NCBI GenBank assembly: GCA_030831135.1 | Contig: JAURLR010000124.1 | Span: forward strand, 1-8,776 | Origin: Alphaproteobacteria bacterium | GTDB lineage: Bacteria; Pseudomonadota; Alphaproteobacteria; UBA6615 | Length of the DNA stretch: 8,776 bases | Direction of reading: 5' to 3' | Shown here: positions 1 through 5,558 of the stretch, one piece after another | How positions within the stretch are numbered: the first letter of the stretch is position 1 | How the letters are laid out: each line of letters begins with the position of its first letter | Made by a program: the position numbers and the translations under genes | The notes under the pieces: generated by a model | The model's input: the letters and a program-made list of their open reading frames with translations, nothing else | What the model was told of the DNA's origin: nothing | The model's database searches: none

Positions 1-276
1 GCCTGCCGTGGACAATGCGCCTTCGGTGCAGAACAGATCCTTGATCGCCAGCGGAATGCCATCGAGCGGACCGTTGGCCTTGCCGGCCGCGCGGCGCGCA
101 TCGGACGCGTCCGCCATGACCCGGGCACGTTCGGGGGTTTCCTCGATATAGGCATTCAGGCCGCGCGCGGTTTCCATCGCCGCCAGATAGGCATCGGTCA
201 GCTCGCGTGCGGTAAAGTCGCCCTTCGCAAGCGCCGCACCGGCTTCGGCTATCGTCAGATCGGTCAGCGCAGCCAT
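1..276 (-). CDS. gatA: GatA, amidotransferase subunit A (N-terminal 92 residues, cut by window edge)
   Basis: Catalytic amidase subunit of the GatCAB tRNA-dependent amidotransferase, which converts Glu-tRNA(Gln) or Asp-tRNA(Asn) to the amide forms in the cytoplasm, using ammonia released from glutamine. Only residues 1-92 lie in the window; the rest runs off the left edge. The translation begins [16 protein letters not shown] and contains [16 protein letters not shown] at residues 71-86. This is the amidase-signature segment that carries the conserved catalytic lysine, here K79; the two triad serines would lie outside the window. The ATG (276-274) shares one base with the gatC TAA (278-276), so the two are probably translationally coupled, with AAGGTG inside the gatC end as a possible ribosome site. 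gatB is not seen here and may lie further left. Identity is firm from sequence and neighbour. Confidence 0.95.
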   Translation of the reverse strand, partial: MAALTDLTIAEAGAALAKGDFTARELTDAYLAAMETARGLNAYIEETPERARVMADASDARRAAGKANGPLDGIPLAIKDLFCTEGALSTAG

Positions 277-563
277 TACTCGATCACCTTGGGCACCACG
301 AAGAACCCGTCGGCTTCGGCCGGAGCGTTCGCGAGAACCTTGTCCTGCACATGGCCGTCCGTGACCGCATCGACCCGCAGGCGCTGGACCATCTCGACAA
401 CGCTGGTCATCGGCGCGACGCCCTCTGTGTCGACCTCATCGAGCTGTTCGACCCAGCCCAGTATGTTGTTCAGTTCATCGGCCAGCGGTGCCAGCTTGTC
501 TTCATCCACATGAAGGCGGGCGAGCTTGGCAATACGCCGTACGGTATCGGTGTCGAGGGCCAT
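276..563 (-). CDS. gatC: GatC, amidotransferase subunit C
   Basis: Small subunit of the GatCAB amidotransferase; in this family it wraps around and stabilises GatA and GatB. The chosen ATG at 563 gives 95 residues, the usual family length. Family features in order are [12 protein letters not shown] near residue 8, [21 protein letters not shown] in the middle, [10 protein letters not shown], and the C-terminal [17 protein letters not shown]. The frame is open up to another ATG at 629, but the 22 extra residues are basic and unlike the family, so the shorter start is preferred. No strong Shine-Dalgarno precedes it. The gene lies 93 bases downstream of the broken histidine kinase on the same strand, so it may be partly read from the kinase promoter. 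A weak promoter-like pair (TTGCCG, 17 bases, TAGCTT) also lies in that gap on the minus strand. Confidence 0.95.
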   Translation of the reverse strand: MALDTDTVRRIAKLARLHVDEDKLAPLADELNNILGWVEQLDEVDTEGVAPMTSVVEMVQRLRVDAVTDGHVQDKVLANAPAEADGFFVVPKVIE

Positions 564-656
564 ATCGGATCGAAAAGTTCGGGTTCGGAATTCGGCGCGG
601 AAGCTATCACCGTGCCGTTTCATCGGCAATCATGCTGTTTGGAAAACCGGCGAAGG

Positions 657-1685
657 CTATTCAGCGATGGCAAGCTCCGGACGGGTCCGGGTTGCAGATG
701 GCTCTTCATCAAGGGCGGGAAGCCGTACAACAATCTTCGTGCCGACCTCCTGCAGGCTCTCGATGACCAGTTCGCCCCCCATCTGGATGATGATCTTGTC
801 CGCGATGGTCAGGCCCAGCCCGGCACCATCGGCTTCTCGCGACAGGCCGTTCCAGGTCTGCTGGAACGGCAATCGCGCGCGTTCGATCTGCTCCCGCGTC
901 ATACCGACCCCGGTGTCCTTGATCCCGACACAGATCCAGCCGCCCGGTTCGGTGGCGAAGACAACATCGACCTCGCCACCGGCCGGGGTAAAGCGGGCGG
1001 CGTTGCTCAGCAGGTTTTCGAAGACCTGCTGGAGACGCCCCATATCGCCCATGACTCGGGGAAGCGCGGGAGAGTTATGGACCGTCAGGGTCACCAGACT
1101 CTGATCGAAGGTGTCCTGAACCCGGGATATCGCCTGCCGGGCAGCATCCTCGATATGCATGGGCGCAAGTTCCATCTCCAGCTCGCCCAGTTCGATGGCG
1201 GTCATGTCCAAAATCGACGTGATCTGGCGCAGCATGTGATGTCCGCTGTCATAAATGGTTCTGGCATAGGTGCCGTTCTCGGATTCGGCTTTGTCCTGCT
1301 CGTTCTGGTCGATCAGTTGCGAAAACCCGATAATGGCATTGAGCGGCGTTCGCAACTCATGGCTCATCAGGGACAGGAATTCCGACTTGGCCTTGTTCGC
1401 AGCATCCGTTTCGGCCAGTTTCGAGGCCAACTGCATGGCGCGCTCGTTCGTCCGCATCCTCGACATTTGAATTGAGAAAACTATGAACACCATCATCAGA
1501 TAGAGGATGGCAAGCGGGACGCCGATACTGATCTCAGTGCGCTTGGTAGAGGCATCAATCGTAGCAAGCAGGTTTGAAACGTCAGACTGAATTTCAAGAA
1601 TGCCATCTGCAGCCACGAGGCTTTCAGACTTCACGCTAAACGGGATCATTGTCGTCAGAATATCCCCCTCTGCTTTCGCGTGCAC
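657..1685 (-). CDS. C-terminal fragment of the histidine kinase: one membrane helix plus complete kinase core
   Basis: This downstream piece holds the whole catalytic part. Counting from GTG 1685 (342 residues): hydrophobic helix at about 53-74, phospho-acceptor H109 in MSHELRTPLNAI, N box VFENLLSNAARFTP at about 221-234, G1 box KDTGVGM at 256-262, and G2 box DGAGLGL at 286-292. These are the standard HisKA and HATPase_c elements, and no catalytic residue appears lost. If translation can restart after the TAA, the candidates are GTG 1685 and ATG 1649; a GAGGGGGA run precedes the latter but is about 14 bases away, which is far for a ribosome site. Such a product would lack the first helix and most of the sensor, so its activity would be uncoupled from the original signal. 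This entry and the N-terminal fragment are the two parts of the interrupted gene, not additional genes. Confidence 0.6.
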   Translation of the reverse strand: MHAKAEGDILTTMIPFSVKSESLVAADGILEIQSDVSNLLATIDASTKRTEISIGVPLAILYLMMVFIVFSIQMSRMRTNERAMQLASKLAETDAANKAKSEFLSLMSHELRTPLNAIIGFSQLIDQNEQDKAESENGTYARTIYDSGHHMLRQITSILDMTAIELGELEMELAPMHIEDAARQAISRVQDTFDQSLVTLTVHNSPALPRVMGDMGRLQQVFENLLSNAARFTPAGGEVDVVFATEPGGWICVGIKDTGVGMTREQIERARLPFQQTWNGLSREADGAGLGLTIADKIIIQMGGELVIESLQEVGTKIVVRLPALDEEPSATRTRPELAIAE

Positions 1686-1754
1686 CTCTGCGTCGTCATG
1701 ATGGTGTCCATCTCCGACCCGAATGAGTTCACTTAACGTTTTTCCGCTTCTCGC

Positions 1755-2201
1755 TTACGCAAAACATTCGCAAGCTGAGACATTTTCCCCCAGATTGTCC
1801 TCATCCAACGAAAACAACGTCACACCACTATTGTCATACAACTTGAGGTTGGAAACGCTTGTGTTCGCAATTGCATCCCGAACAATCAAGCCAAGGCCCG
1901 ACCTGCGGATCGCAATCGGCAGTAGTTCAGGTGCATCCCCGATATCGAATGCCAGCAGATACGAGATCGGTTCCTGGTAGGTGTTTGCCAGCGTACGCGC
2001 CATGTTCTCGTTCTGGGTCTGCGTAACCTGAACAAGAGTTCGGGTCGCACTCTCCTGCTCCGAGTTCATCACATGCATGGCAATCAGGATGAAAACAGGC
2101 AGTGCCAAGACCGCAAAGGCTATTGGAACGGTACAGCTACGGCAAAGTGGCAATCGCGCCAAAAAACCGAACAGAATTTGAGCAAAACGATTTTTCTGCA
2201 C
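1755..2201 (-). CDS. N-terminal fragment of the histidine kinase: membrane anchor and part of sensor domain
   Basis: The upstream piece encodes 148 residues ending ACECFA before the TAA. It starts with a short basic cytoplasmic segment, then one hydrophobic helix (VPIAFAVLALPVFILIAMHV, about residues 25-44). The rest is a soluble presumably periplasmic stretch with EPISYLLAFDIGD and the sensor-like SNLKLYDNSGVTLFSLDED. No kinase motif is present, so alone it could only be a membrane-tethered sensor stub. The GTG start at 2201 is forced by an in-frame TGA two codons upstream (2207-2205); GGGA about ten bases upstream is a weak ribosome site. Base composition is lower in GC than in neighbouring housekeeping genes. 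Whether a stable protein is made is unknown. Confidence 0.55.
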   Translation of the reverse strand: MQKNRFAQILFGFLARLPLCRSCTVPIAFAVLALPVFILIAMHVMNSEQESATRTLVQVTQTQNENMARTLANTYQEPISYLLAFDIGDAPELLPIAIRRSGLGLIVRDAIANTSVSNLKLYDNSGVTLFSLDEDNLGENVSACECFA

Positions 2202-2297
2202 TACTCAATTTCCCGAGCCAGGCCCGGCTACTTCATTGCAGGCAAGCAAAAATCTCAATCAGTTCGCTCACGCAATGATCTGCATCAATCAGTATGA

Positions 2298-2326
2298 TCG
2301 AGACCGAATAAACGCCTTCATATAAT
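2298..2326 (+). promoter_or_regulatory. Candidate promoter for ruvX
   Basis: A perfect TATAAT lies at 2321-2326 and TCGAGA (four of six matches to TTGACA) lies at 2298-2303 with a 17-base spacer. Transcription would begin near 2333, leaving a leader of about 110 bases before ruvX. The match is by consensus alone, and chance hits are likely in AT-rich DNA. Confidence 0.4.
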
Positions 2327-2355
2327 AGTACCGCAACTTCATTAATAAGACCTAA

Positions 2356-2385
2356 ATTATGAACACCTTATATTAATAATTGCAA
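2356..2385 (-). promoter_or_regulatory. Candidate promoter for the histidine kinase gene
   Basis: On the minus strand TTGCAA (2385-2380) is followed after 18 bases by CATAAT (2361-2356), four and five matches to the sigma-70 consensus. A start near 2349 would leave a leader of about 150 bases before the GTG at 2201. Other AT-rich combinations in this spacer fit almost as well, so this is only a suggestion. Confidence 0.25.
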
Positions 2386-2410
2386 GGTGCCCTTGACCAA
2401 ATCCAGACGA

Positions 2411-2422
2411 CTGGACGTCCAG
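2411..2422. repeat. Perfect 12-bp palindrome CTGGACGTCCAG upstream of ruvX
   Basis: CTGGACGTCCAG is fully self-complementary and lies 24 bases before the ruvX ATG. CCAG at 2403-2406 can also pair with CTGG at 2411-2414, so in RNA two competing small stems are possible. It could be an operator for a dimeric repressor or a leader structure. I do not recognise the motif, and only one copy was seen in the window. Confidence 0.35.
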
Positions 2423-2446
2423 CCTTGCAGCCGCGTAGAACGGGCC

Positions 2447-2914
2447 ATGGCCATTGTTGCACCTACCGAAATGAAAGCCGCGCTGGCGCCGCGCGCACGA
2501 TTGCTGGGCTTTGACCTGGGCACCCGGACCATCGGTCTGGCGCTCTCGGATTCGGGCTTCATGGTGGCCTCCCCGCTCGAAACCCTCCAACGCACCAAGT
2601 TCACACCGGACGCCGAAAGGCTGCGGGCAATCATCACCGAAAAAGGTGTCGGCGGGCTGGTCATGGGCCTGCCCCGCAACATGGATGGATCGGAAGGCCC
2701 CCGCGCCCAATCGACCCGCGCCTTTGCCACCAATATGGATGGAAAGTTCGACCTGCCGATCACCTTCTGGGACGAACGCCTGACCACCGCCGAAGCCGAG
2801 CGGGTCCTGATCGATCAGGCCGACATGAACCGCAAGCGCCGCAGCGAAGTCATCGACAAGATGGCGGCCTCAATCATCCTGCAGAACTTCATGGATTTCA
2901 TGCGGAACACGTGA
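2447..2914 (+). CDS. ruvX: RuvX/YqgF, RNase H-fold nuclease (putative pre-16S rRNA nuclease)
   Basis: Cytoplasmic RNase H-like protein of the YqgF family. E. coli YqgF is implicated in 16S rRNA 5'-end processing, and family members are also annotated as Holliday junction resolvases. The ATG at 2447 gives 155 residues, normal for the family; the frame is open upstream to a GTG at 2387, but those residues look non-coding. Motifs: LLGFDLGTRTIGLALSD with acidic D23, VMGLPRNMDGSEGPRA at 73-87, FWDERLTTAEAERVL at 107-121, and IDKMAASIILQNFMD at 136-150, which supply the acidic residues typical of the active site. No strong ribosome site is visible. Its TGA (2912-2914) shares one base with the ATG of the next gene. 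A position next to gatC and ahead of pyrB is common in alphaproteobacteria. Confidence 0.93.
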   Translation: MAIVAPTEMKAALAPRARLLGFDLGTRTIGLALSDSGFMVASPLETLQRTKFTPDAERLRAIITEKGVGGLVMGLPRNMDGSEGPRAQSTRAFATNMDGKFDLPITFWDERLTTAEAERVLIDQADMNRKRRSEVIDKMAASIILQNFMDFMRNT

Positions 2915-3435
2915 TGGCGAAAAAAACCAATCTTCCAGAGCTGCTCATCTATCCCGCGCGCTGGCGGGTGCTGGTGAATGTCGTGCTTTACGCGGCTTTC
3001 ATTTTTACCGGGTTGCTGCTGGTCGCCGAGACCGCGCCGATGCCCCGGATTATCGGGGCCGCCGTGGTGGTCTATTTCGGAATTCTCGAAATCTATGCGC
3101 TCTGGCGGCTGGCGGTGCGCGCGCCCTCGCTGATCGTCGGCCCCGAAGGGATTTACGACAACACCGCGATCACCGGGGTCGGCGGCATCCACTGGCACGA
3201 GATCACGAGCATCGCCCAGAAGAAGAACTATCTGGTCCGCCATATTGCGCTGGAGTTGCGCGACCGGGACGCGGTGATCGAGCGTGTCCCCGCGCCTCGC
3301 CGCTGGCTGATCGGGATGATGTCCTTCATCGCCCAGGGTTCGGTGAACCTCACCCCGGGATTTCTCGAGCGTGACCTCACCGAGGTCGAGGCGCTCTTGC
3401 AGCAGTACCACGCGGAGTTCGGACCGAAGCGGTAG
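2914..3435 (+). CDS. Two-helix inner-membrane protein, STM3941-like family
   Basis: A 173-residue protein of unknown function. Residues 1-16 are short and cytoplasm-like, followed by hydrophobic helices at about 17-38 (LVNVVLYAAFIFTGLLLVAE) and 45-68 (IIGAAVVVYFGILEIYALW). A soluble C-terminal domain carries SLIVGPEGIYDNTAI and GIHWHEITSIAQ. The 'EGIYDN ... I.W.EI' pattern resembles the STM3941 family, whose members have two N-terminal helices and a PH-like soluble part; this family call is from memory of the pattern. ATG 2914 is preferred over the GTG at 2911 because the TGATG arrangement with ruvX implies translational coupling. Function cannot be inferred from the neighbours. The gene converges on rfbF across the repeat spacer. 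Confidence 0.8.
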   Translation: MAKKTNLPELLIYPARWRVLVNVVLYAAFIFTGLLLVAETAPMPRIIGAAVVVYFGILEIYALWRLAVRAPSLIVGPEGIYDNTAITGVGGIHWHEITSIAQKKNYLVRHIALELRDRDAVIERVPAPRRWLIGMMSFIAQGSVNLTPGFLERDLTEVEALLQQYHAEFGPKR

Positions 3436-3454
3436 GGGCGGGTGTCAACAAAAC

Positions 3455-3485
3455 CGTCATGGCCGGATCAAGTCCGGCCATGACG
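3455..3485. repeat. Perfect inverted repeat, alphaproteobacterial intergenic palindrome type
   Basis: Arms CGTCATGGCCGGA (3455-3467) and TCCGGCCATGACG (3473-3485) are perfect 13-bp complements around the 5-base loop TCAAG. This resembles a short palindrome I recall from intergenic DNA of many alphaproteobacteria, where it behaves as a REP-like non-autonomous element. On the minus strand the stem is followed by GGTTTTGTT, so it may also end leftward transcription from rfbF; on the plus strand no T-run follows. Confidence 0.85.
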
Positions 3486-3525
3486 AAGAAGGGAAAATCA
3501 AAAGAAAACGTGCGGGTCTAAATTC

Positions 3526-3604
3526 CGTCATCGCGAGCCCCGAAGGGGCGTGGCGATCCAGCAGTCAACTGGATTGCTTCGTTGCTGCGCGCCTCGCAAT
3601 GACA
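3526..3604. repeat. Larger REP-like palindrome with outer arms GTCATCGCGAG / CTCGCAATGAC
   Basis: Outer arms GTCATCGCGAG (3527-3537) and CTCGCAATGAC (3593-3603) pair with one mismatch. Inside are a hairpin GCCCC-GAA-GGGGC (3537-3549) and the pair ATCCAG (3556-3561) / CTGGAT (3569-3574), followed by TGCTTCGTTGC. The layout, including GGATTGCTTCG and CTCGCAATGAC, matches a family of folded intergenic repeats I recall as common in alphaproteobacterial genomes. It is a different family from the palindrome 40 bases to its left. Confidence 0.75.
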
Positions 3605-3651
3605 AAAATTGGGACGCAACATTCTCTCGAGCGAGTTCGCCCCCAAAAATC

Positions 3652-4422
3652 TTAGCTCCAAACCTTCCACGGTGCCTTGCCCGAATCCCAGAGCGCTTCG
3701 AGCTGGTTTTTTTCGCGCAGGGTGTCCATCGGCTGCCAGAAGCCGTCATGGCGATAGGCGGCCAGTTCACCGGCCTCGGCCATGCTTGTCAGCGGGCTCT
3801 GTTCCCACACGCAATCATCGCCATCGATCAGATCGAGGACGTTGTTCTCGCAGATGAAGAAACCGCCATTGATCGTAGCCCCATCGCCGCGCGGTTTCTC
3901 AGCGAAGCGCGAGACCCGGTTGCCGTCCATCTCTAGCGCCCCGAACCGGCCCGGCGGTCGCACGCCGGTCATGGTGCAACGCAGGCCCTGTGCCTCGTGA
4001 AAGGCAATGCTGGCTTTCACATCGATATCCGCAACCCCGTCGCCATAGGTCAGGCAGAAGCGTTCGCCGTCGAGGTAATCCGCCACGCGGCCGATCCGGC
4101 CACCGGTCTGGCTGTCCTCGCCGGTATCCACAAGGGTGACCTTCCAGGGCTCGGCCGCGCCGGAATGGTACTCGATGTCATTGTTGGCGAGATCAACGGT
4201 CACGTCGGCAGAGTGCAGCACGTAGTTCGCGAAATACTCCTTGATCATGTAGCCGCGATAGCCGAGGCAGATCACGAAATCGGTGATCCCGTGATGGCCG
4301 TAGATCTTCATGATGTGCCAGAGAATCGGCCAGCCGCCGATCTCGATCATCGGCTTTGGACGCAGGCCGGTTTCTTCCGAAAGGCGCGTGCCGCGCCCGC
4401 CTGCCAAAATCACCGCTTTCAT
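3652..4422 (-). CDS. rfbF: Glucose-1-phosphate cytidylyltransferase
   Basis: Makes CDP-glucose and pyrophosphate from CTP and glucose 1-phosphate, the first step towards CDP-3,6-dideoxyhexoses for O-antigen or other surface glycans. The 256-residue length is typical. Nucleotidyltransferase features: [18 protein letters not shown] (1-18) for nucleotide binding, [10 protein letters not shown] (21-30) with K23, [10 protein letters not shown] (125-134) with metal-binding D128, [31 protein letters not shown] (173-189), and [16 protein letters not shown] (227-242), which is characteristic of RfbF as opposed to glucose-1-phosphate thymidylyltransferases. The ATG at 4422 is preceded by GGGGAG at good spacing. 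It is diverged from pyrB and convergent with the STM3941-like gene. The usual partner, CDP-glucose 4,6-dehydratase (rfbG), is absent from both sides, so its product must feed a pathway encoded elsewhere or the gene is a remnant. The sequence looks intact. Confidence 0.92.
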   Translation of the reverse strand: MKAVILAGGRGTRLSEETGLRPKPMIEIGGWPILWHIMKIYGHHGITDFVICLGYRGYMIKEYFANYVLHSADVTVDLANNDIEYHSGAAEPWKVTLVDTGEDSQTGGRIGRVADYLDGERFCLTYGDGVADIDVKASIAFHEAQGLRCTMTGVRPPGRFGALEMDGNRVSRFAEKPRGDGATINGGFFICENNVLDLIDGDDCVWEQSPLTSMAEAGELAAYRHDGFWQPMDTLREKNQLEALWDSGKAPWKVWS

Positions 4423-4504
4423 GTTCCGGCTCCCCGTTTGGCCGCCTGAGTTCCTCTCAGCCTTCTAGCAGAGCGTCGGGTGCGCCGCCAGAACCACGAA
4501 AACA

Positions 4505-4518
4505 CCCGGATTTCCGGG
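4505..4518. repeat. Small inverted repeat between rfbF and pyrB
   Basis: CCCGGA (4505-4510) and TCCGGG (4513-4518) are perfect complements separated by two bases. It lies about 15 bases upstream of the proposed pyrB -35 element, a place where an operator could sit. No T-run follows on either strand, so it is not a clear terminator. One short copy only, and chance is possible in GC-rich DNA. Confidence 0.3.
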
Positions 4519-4532
4519 ACATCAGGCCGTGC

Positions 4533-4562
4533 TTGCATTTGGCAGAGTCACGTCCCTATATT
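4533..4562 (+). promoter_or_regulatory. Candidate pyrB promoter, implying a near-leaderless mRNA
   Basis: TTGCAT (4533-4538) and TATATT (4557-4562, five of six matches to TATAAT) are separated by 18 bases. A start 6-9 bases beyond the -10 falls at 4568-4571, immediately before the pyrB ATG at 4572. The bases before that ATG (cccgcttta) contain no Shine-Dalgarno. The two observations fit together, but the -35 is weak. Confidence 0.45.
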
Positions 4563-4571
4563 CCCGCTTTA

Positions 4572-5558
4572 ATGACTGCAGCCACCACAGGCATCTCCGT
4601 CCCGAACTTGCCGGCGGAAATCCCCTTCCCCCATCGTCATCTATTGGGCATCCAGGAGCTTTCTCCAGATGAGATCGGCTACCTGCTCGATCTGTCCAAT
4701 GCCTATGCCGAGCACAACCGCGCACGCGGCGACAAGCTCGACCTGATGCGCAACAAGACACTGATCAATCTGTTCTTCGAGGATTCGACCCGCACACGGA
4801 CCAGTTTCGAACTGGCCGGCATGCGGCTGGGCGCCGATGTGATCAACATCGCTGTTGCGAATTCCTCGATCAAGAAGGGCGAGACGATCATCGACACGGC
4901 GATGACCCTGAACGCCATGCACGCCGATGCGCTGGCCGTTCGACATTCCAATGCCGGGGCCGTGAAGCTGCTCTCGGAGAAGGTCAACTGCGCCGTCATC
5001 AATGGTGGCGATGGCAGCCACGAACACCCGACACAGGCCTTGCTGGATGCCCTGACCATCCGTCGCCACAAGGGCCATTTGCAGGGTCTGCTGGTAGCGC
5101 TTTGTGGCGATGTCGCCCATTCGCGGGTGGCGCGCTCGAACATCTATCTGTTGCAGACCATGGGCGCTCGGGTGCGGGTGATTGCACCGCCAACGCTCAT
5201 CCCGCCGGCCATGGAACGGCTGGGCGTCGAGGTCTTCCATGACATGCGCGCCGGGCTGGAGGATTGCGACATCGTCATGATGCTGCGCCTGCAGCGTGAG
5301 CGTATGGAGGGATCCTTCGTTCCCTCCGTGCACGAATACTTCAAGTTCTACGGGCTGGATTACGACAAGCTGCAGCACGCCAAACCCGATGCCCTGATCA
5401 TGCATCCCGGCCCGATGAATCGCGGCGTGGAGATCGATTCCGACGTGGCCGACGACATCGACCGCTCGCTGATCCGCGAACAGGTGGAAATGGGTGTGGC
5501 CGTGCGCATGGCCTGCCTTGATGTGCTCACCCGCAAACGCCAGGCAGACACCCCATGA
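4572..5558 (+). CDS. pyrB: Aspartate carbamoyltransferase catalytic subunit
   Basis: Transfers the carbamoyl group from carbamoyl phosphate to aspartate, the committed step of pyrimidine synthesis. The protein has 328 residues. Motifs: [16 protein letters not shown] (68-83) for carbamoyl phosphate binding, [10 protein letters not shown] (96-105) with the catalytic loop lysine, [18 protein letters not shown] (146-163), [14 protein letters not shown] (177-190), LRLQRERM (238-245) for aspartate binding, and [12 protein letters not shown] (277-288). The N-terminal 20 residues are a short extension, as in other class A-type alphaproteobacterial and Pseudomonas enzymes that partner with a dihydroorotase-like chain. 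The frame is open far upstream to 4356, but that part overlaps rfbF on the other strand and is not family-like, so ATG 4572 is chosen. Its TGA overlaps the next ATG as ATGA, so the two chains are probably co-translated. Confidence 0.96.
   Translation: MTAATTGISVPNLPAEIPFPHRHLLGIQELSPDEIGYLLDLSNAYAEHNRARGDKLDLMRNKTLINLFFEDSTRTRTSFELAGMRLGADVINIAVANSSIKKGETIIDTAMTLNAMHADALAVRHSNAGAVKLLSEKVNCAVINGGDGSHEHPTQALLDALTIRRHKGHLQGLLVALCGDVAHSRVARSNIYLLQTMGARVRVIAPPTLIPPAMERLGVEVFHDMRAGLEDCDIVMMLRLQRERMEGSFVPSVHEYFKFYGLDYDKLQHAKPDALIMHPGPMNRGVEIDSDVADDIDRSLIREQVEMGVAVRMACLDVLTRKRQADTP

Larger units (their letters stand above)
657..2201 (-). pseudogene. Sensor histidine kinase interrupted by one in-frame TAA
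   Basis: Read continuously from GTG 2201 to TAG 657-659, this is one 514-codon histidine kinase with a single stop codon, TAA at 1757-1755 (codon 149). The parts upstream and downstream are in the same frame, and the codons between them still read like a sensor domain: GENVSACECFA, stop, ARSGKTLSELIRVGDG, then DILTTMIPFSV and ILEIQSDVSNLLATI. That run resembles periplasmic sensor domains of alphaproteobacterial histidine kinases. Predicted order: transmembrane helix about residues 25-45, periplasmic sensor about 46-222, second helix about 225-246, a HisKA helix with H281 in SHELRTPLNAI, then an ATPase domain. No response regulator is adjacent. I infer a nonsense mutation of recent date, because the rest of the frame and all catalytic motifs are intact. 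A sequencing error or a truly split gene remains possible. Confidence 0.8.
2202..2446. other. AT-rich divergent intergenic region between the histidine kinase and ruvX
   Basis: This 245-base spacer separates the leftward kinase gene from rightward ruvX. Its right half is strikingly AT-rich: I count 37 G or C in the 110 bases from 2281 to 2390, while the flanking genes are clearly GC-rich. It holds promoter-like sequences on both strands, an imperfect inverted repeat ATTAATAAG (2341-2349) / CTTATATTAAT (2368-2378), and a perfect palindrome at 2411-2422. No credible gene is seen in it. It may have arrived with the kinase, which is an inference from composition only. Confidence 0.6.
3436..3651. 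other. Gene-free convergent spacer filled with palindromic repeats
   Basis: This 216-base spacer lies between the ends of the STM3941-like gene and rfbF. Two palindromic elements occupy about half of it, at 3455-3485 and 3526-3604. Between them is a purine-rich A-rich stretch (gggaaaatcaaaagaaaacg) without structure. Short open frames cross the spacer but run through the repeats and have no ribosome site, so I do not call them genes. Confidence 0.7.

Noticed and set aside
351..1475. Long open frame on the plus strand opposite gatC and the histidine kinase
   Set aside because: It is antisense to two recognisable protein families, crosses their boundary, and its translation shows no domain. 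It is a by-product of GC-rich codon use on the other strand.
1686..1757. Frameshift as the cause of the broken histidine kinase
   Set aside because: Both halves lie in the same frame, and the 23 sense codons between the TAA and GTG 1685 read as coherent sensor sequence. A point substitution explains the break better.
3436..3651. CRISPR array or insertion sequence in the repeat spacer
   Set aside because: The two palindromes are different sequences, each present once, without regular spacing, transposase or target-site duplications that I could see.
4446..4460. CTGAG-TTCCT-CTCAG stem in the rfbF leader as a regulatory hairpin
   Set aside because: The arms are only five bases, the stem is not flanked by further complementarity, and such stems are common by chance.
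4356..4571. Upstream extension of the pyrB reading frame
   Set aside because: The extra 72 residues are opposite rfbF and its leader, are rich in Pro, Ser and Arg, and do not resemble aspartate carbamoyltransferase. The family-like N-terminus begins at ATG 4572.
4641..5405. Minus-strand open frame opposite pyrB
   Set aside because: Antisense to a well-recognised gene, with no ribosome site and no family motif.
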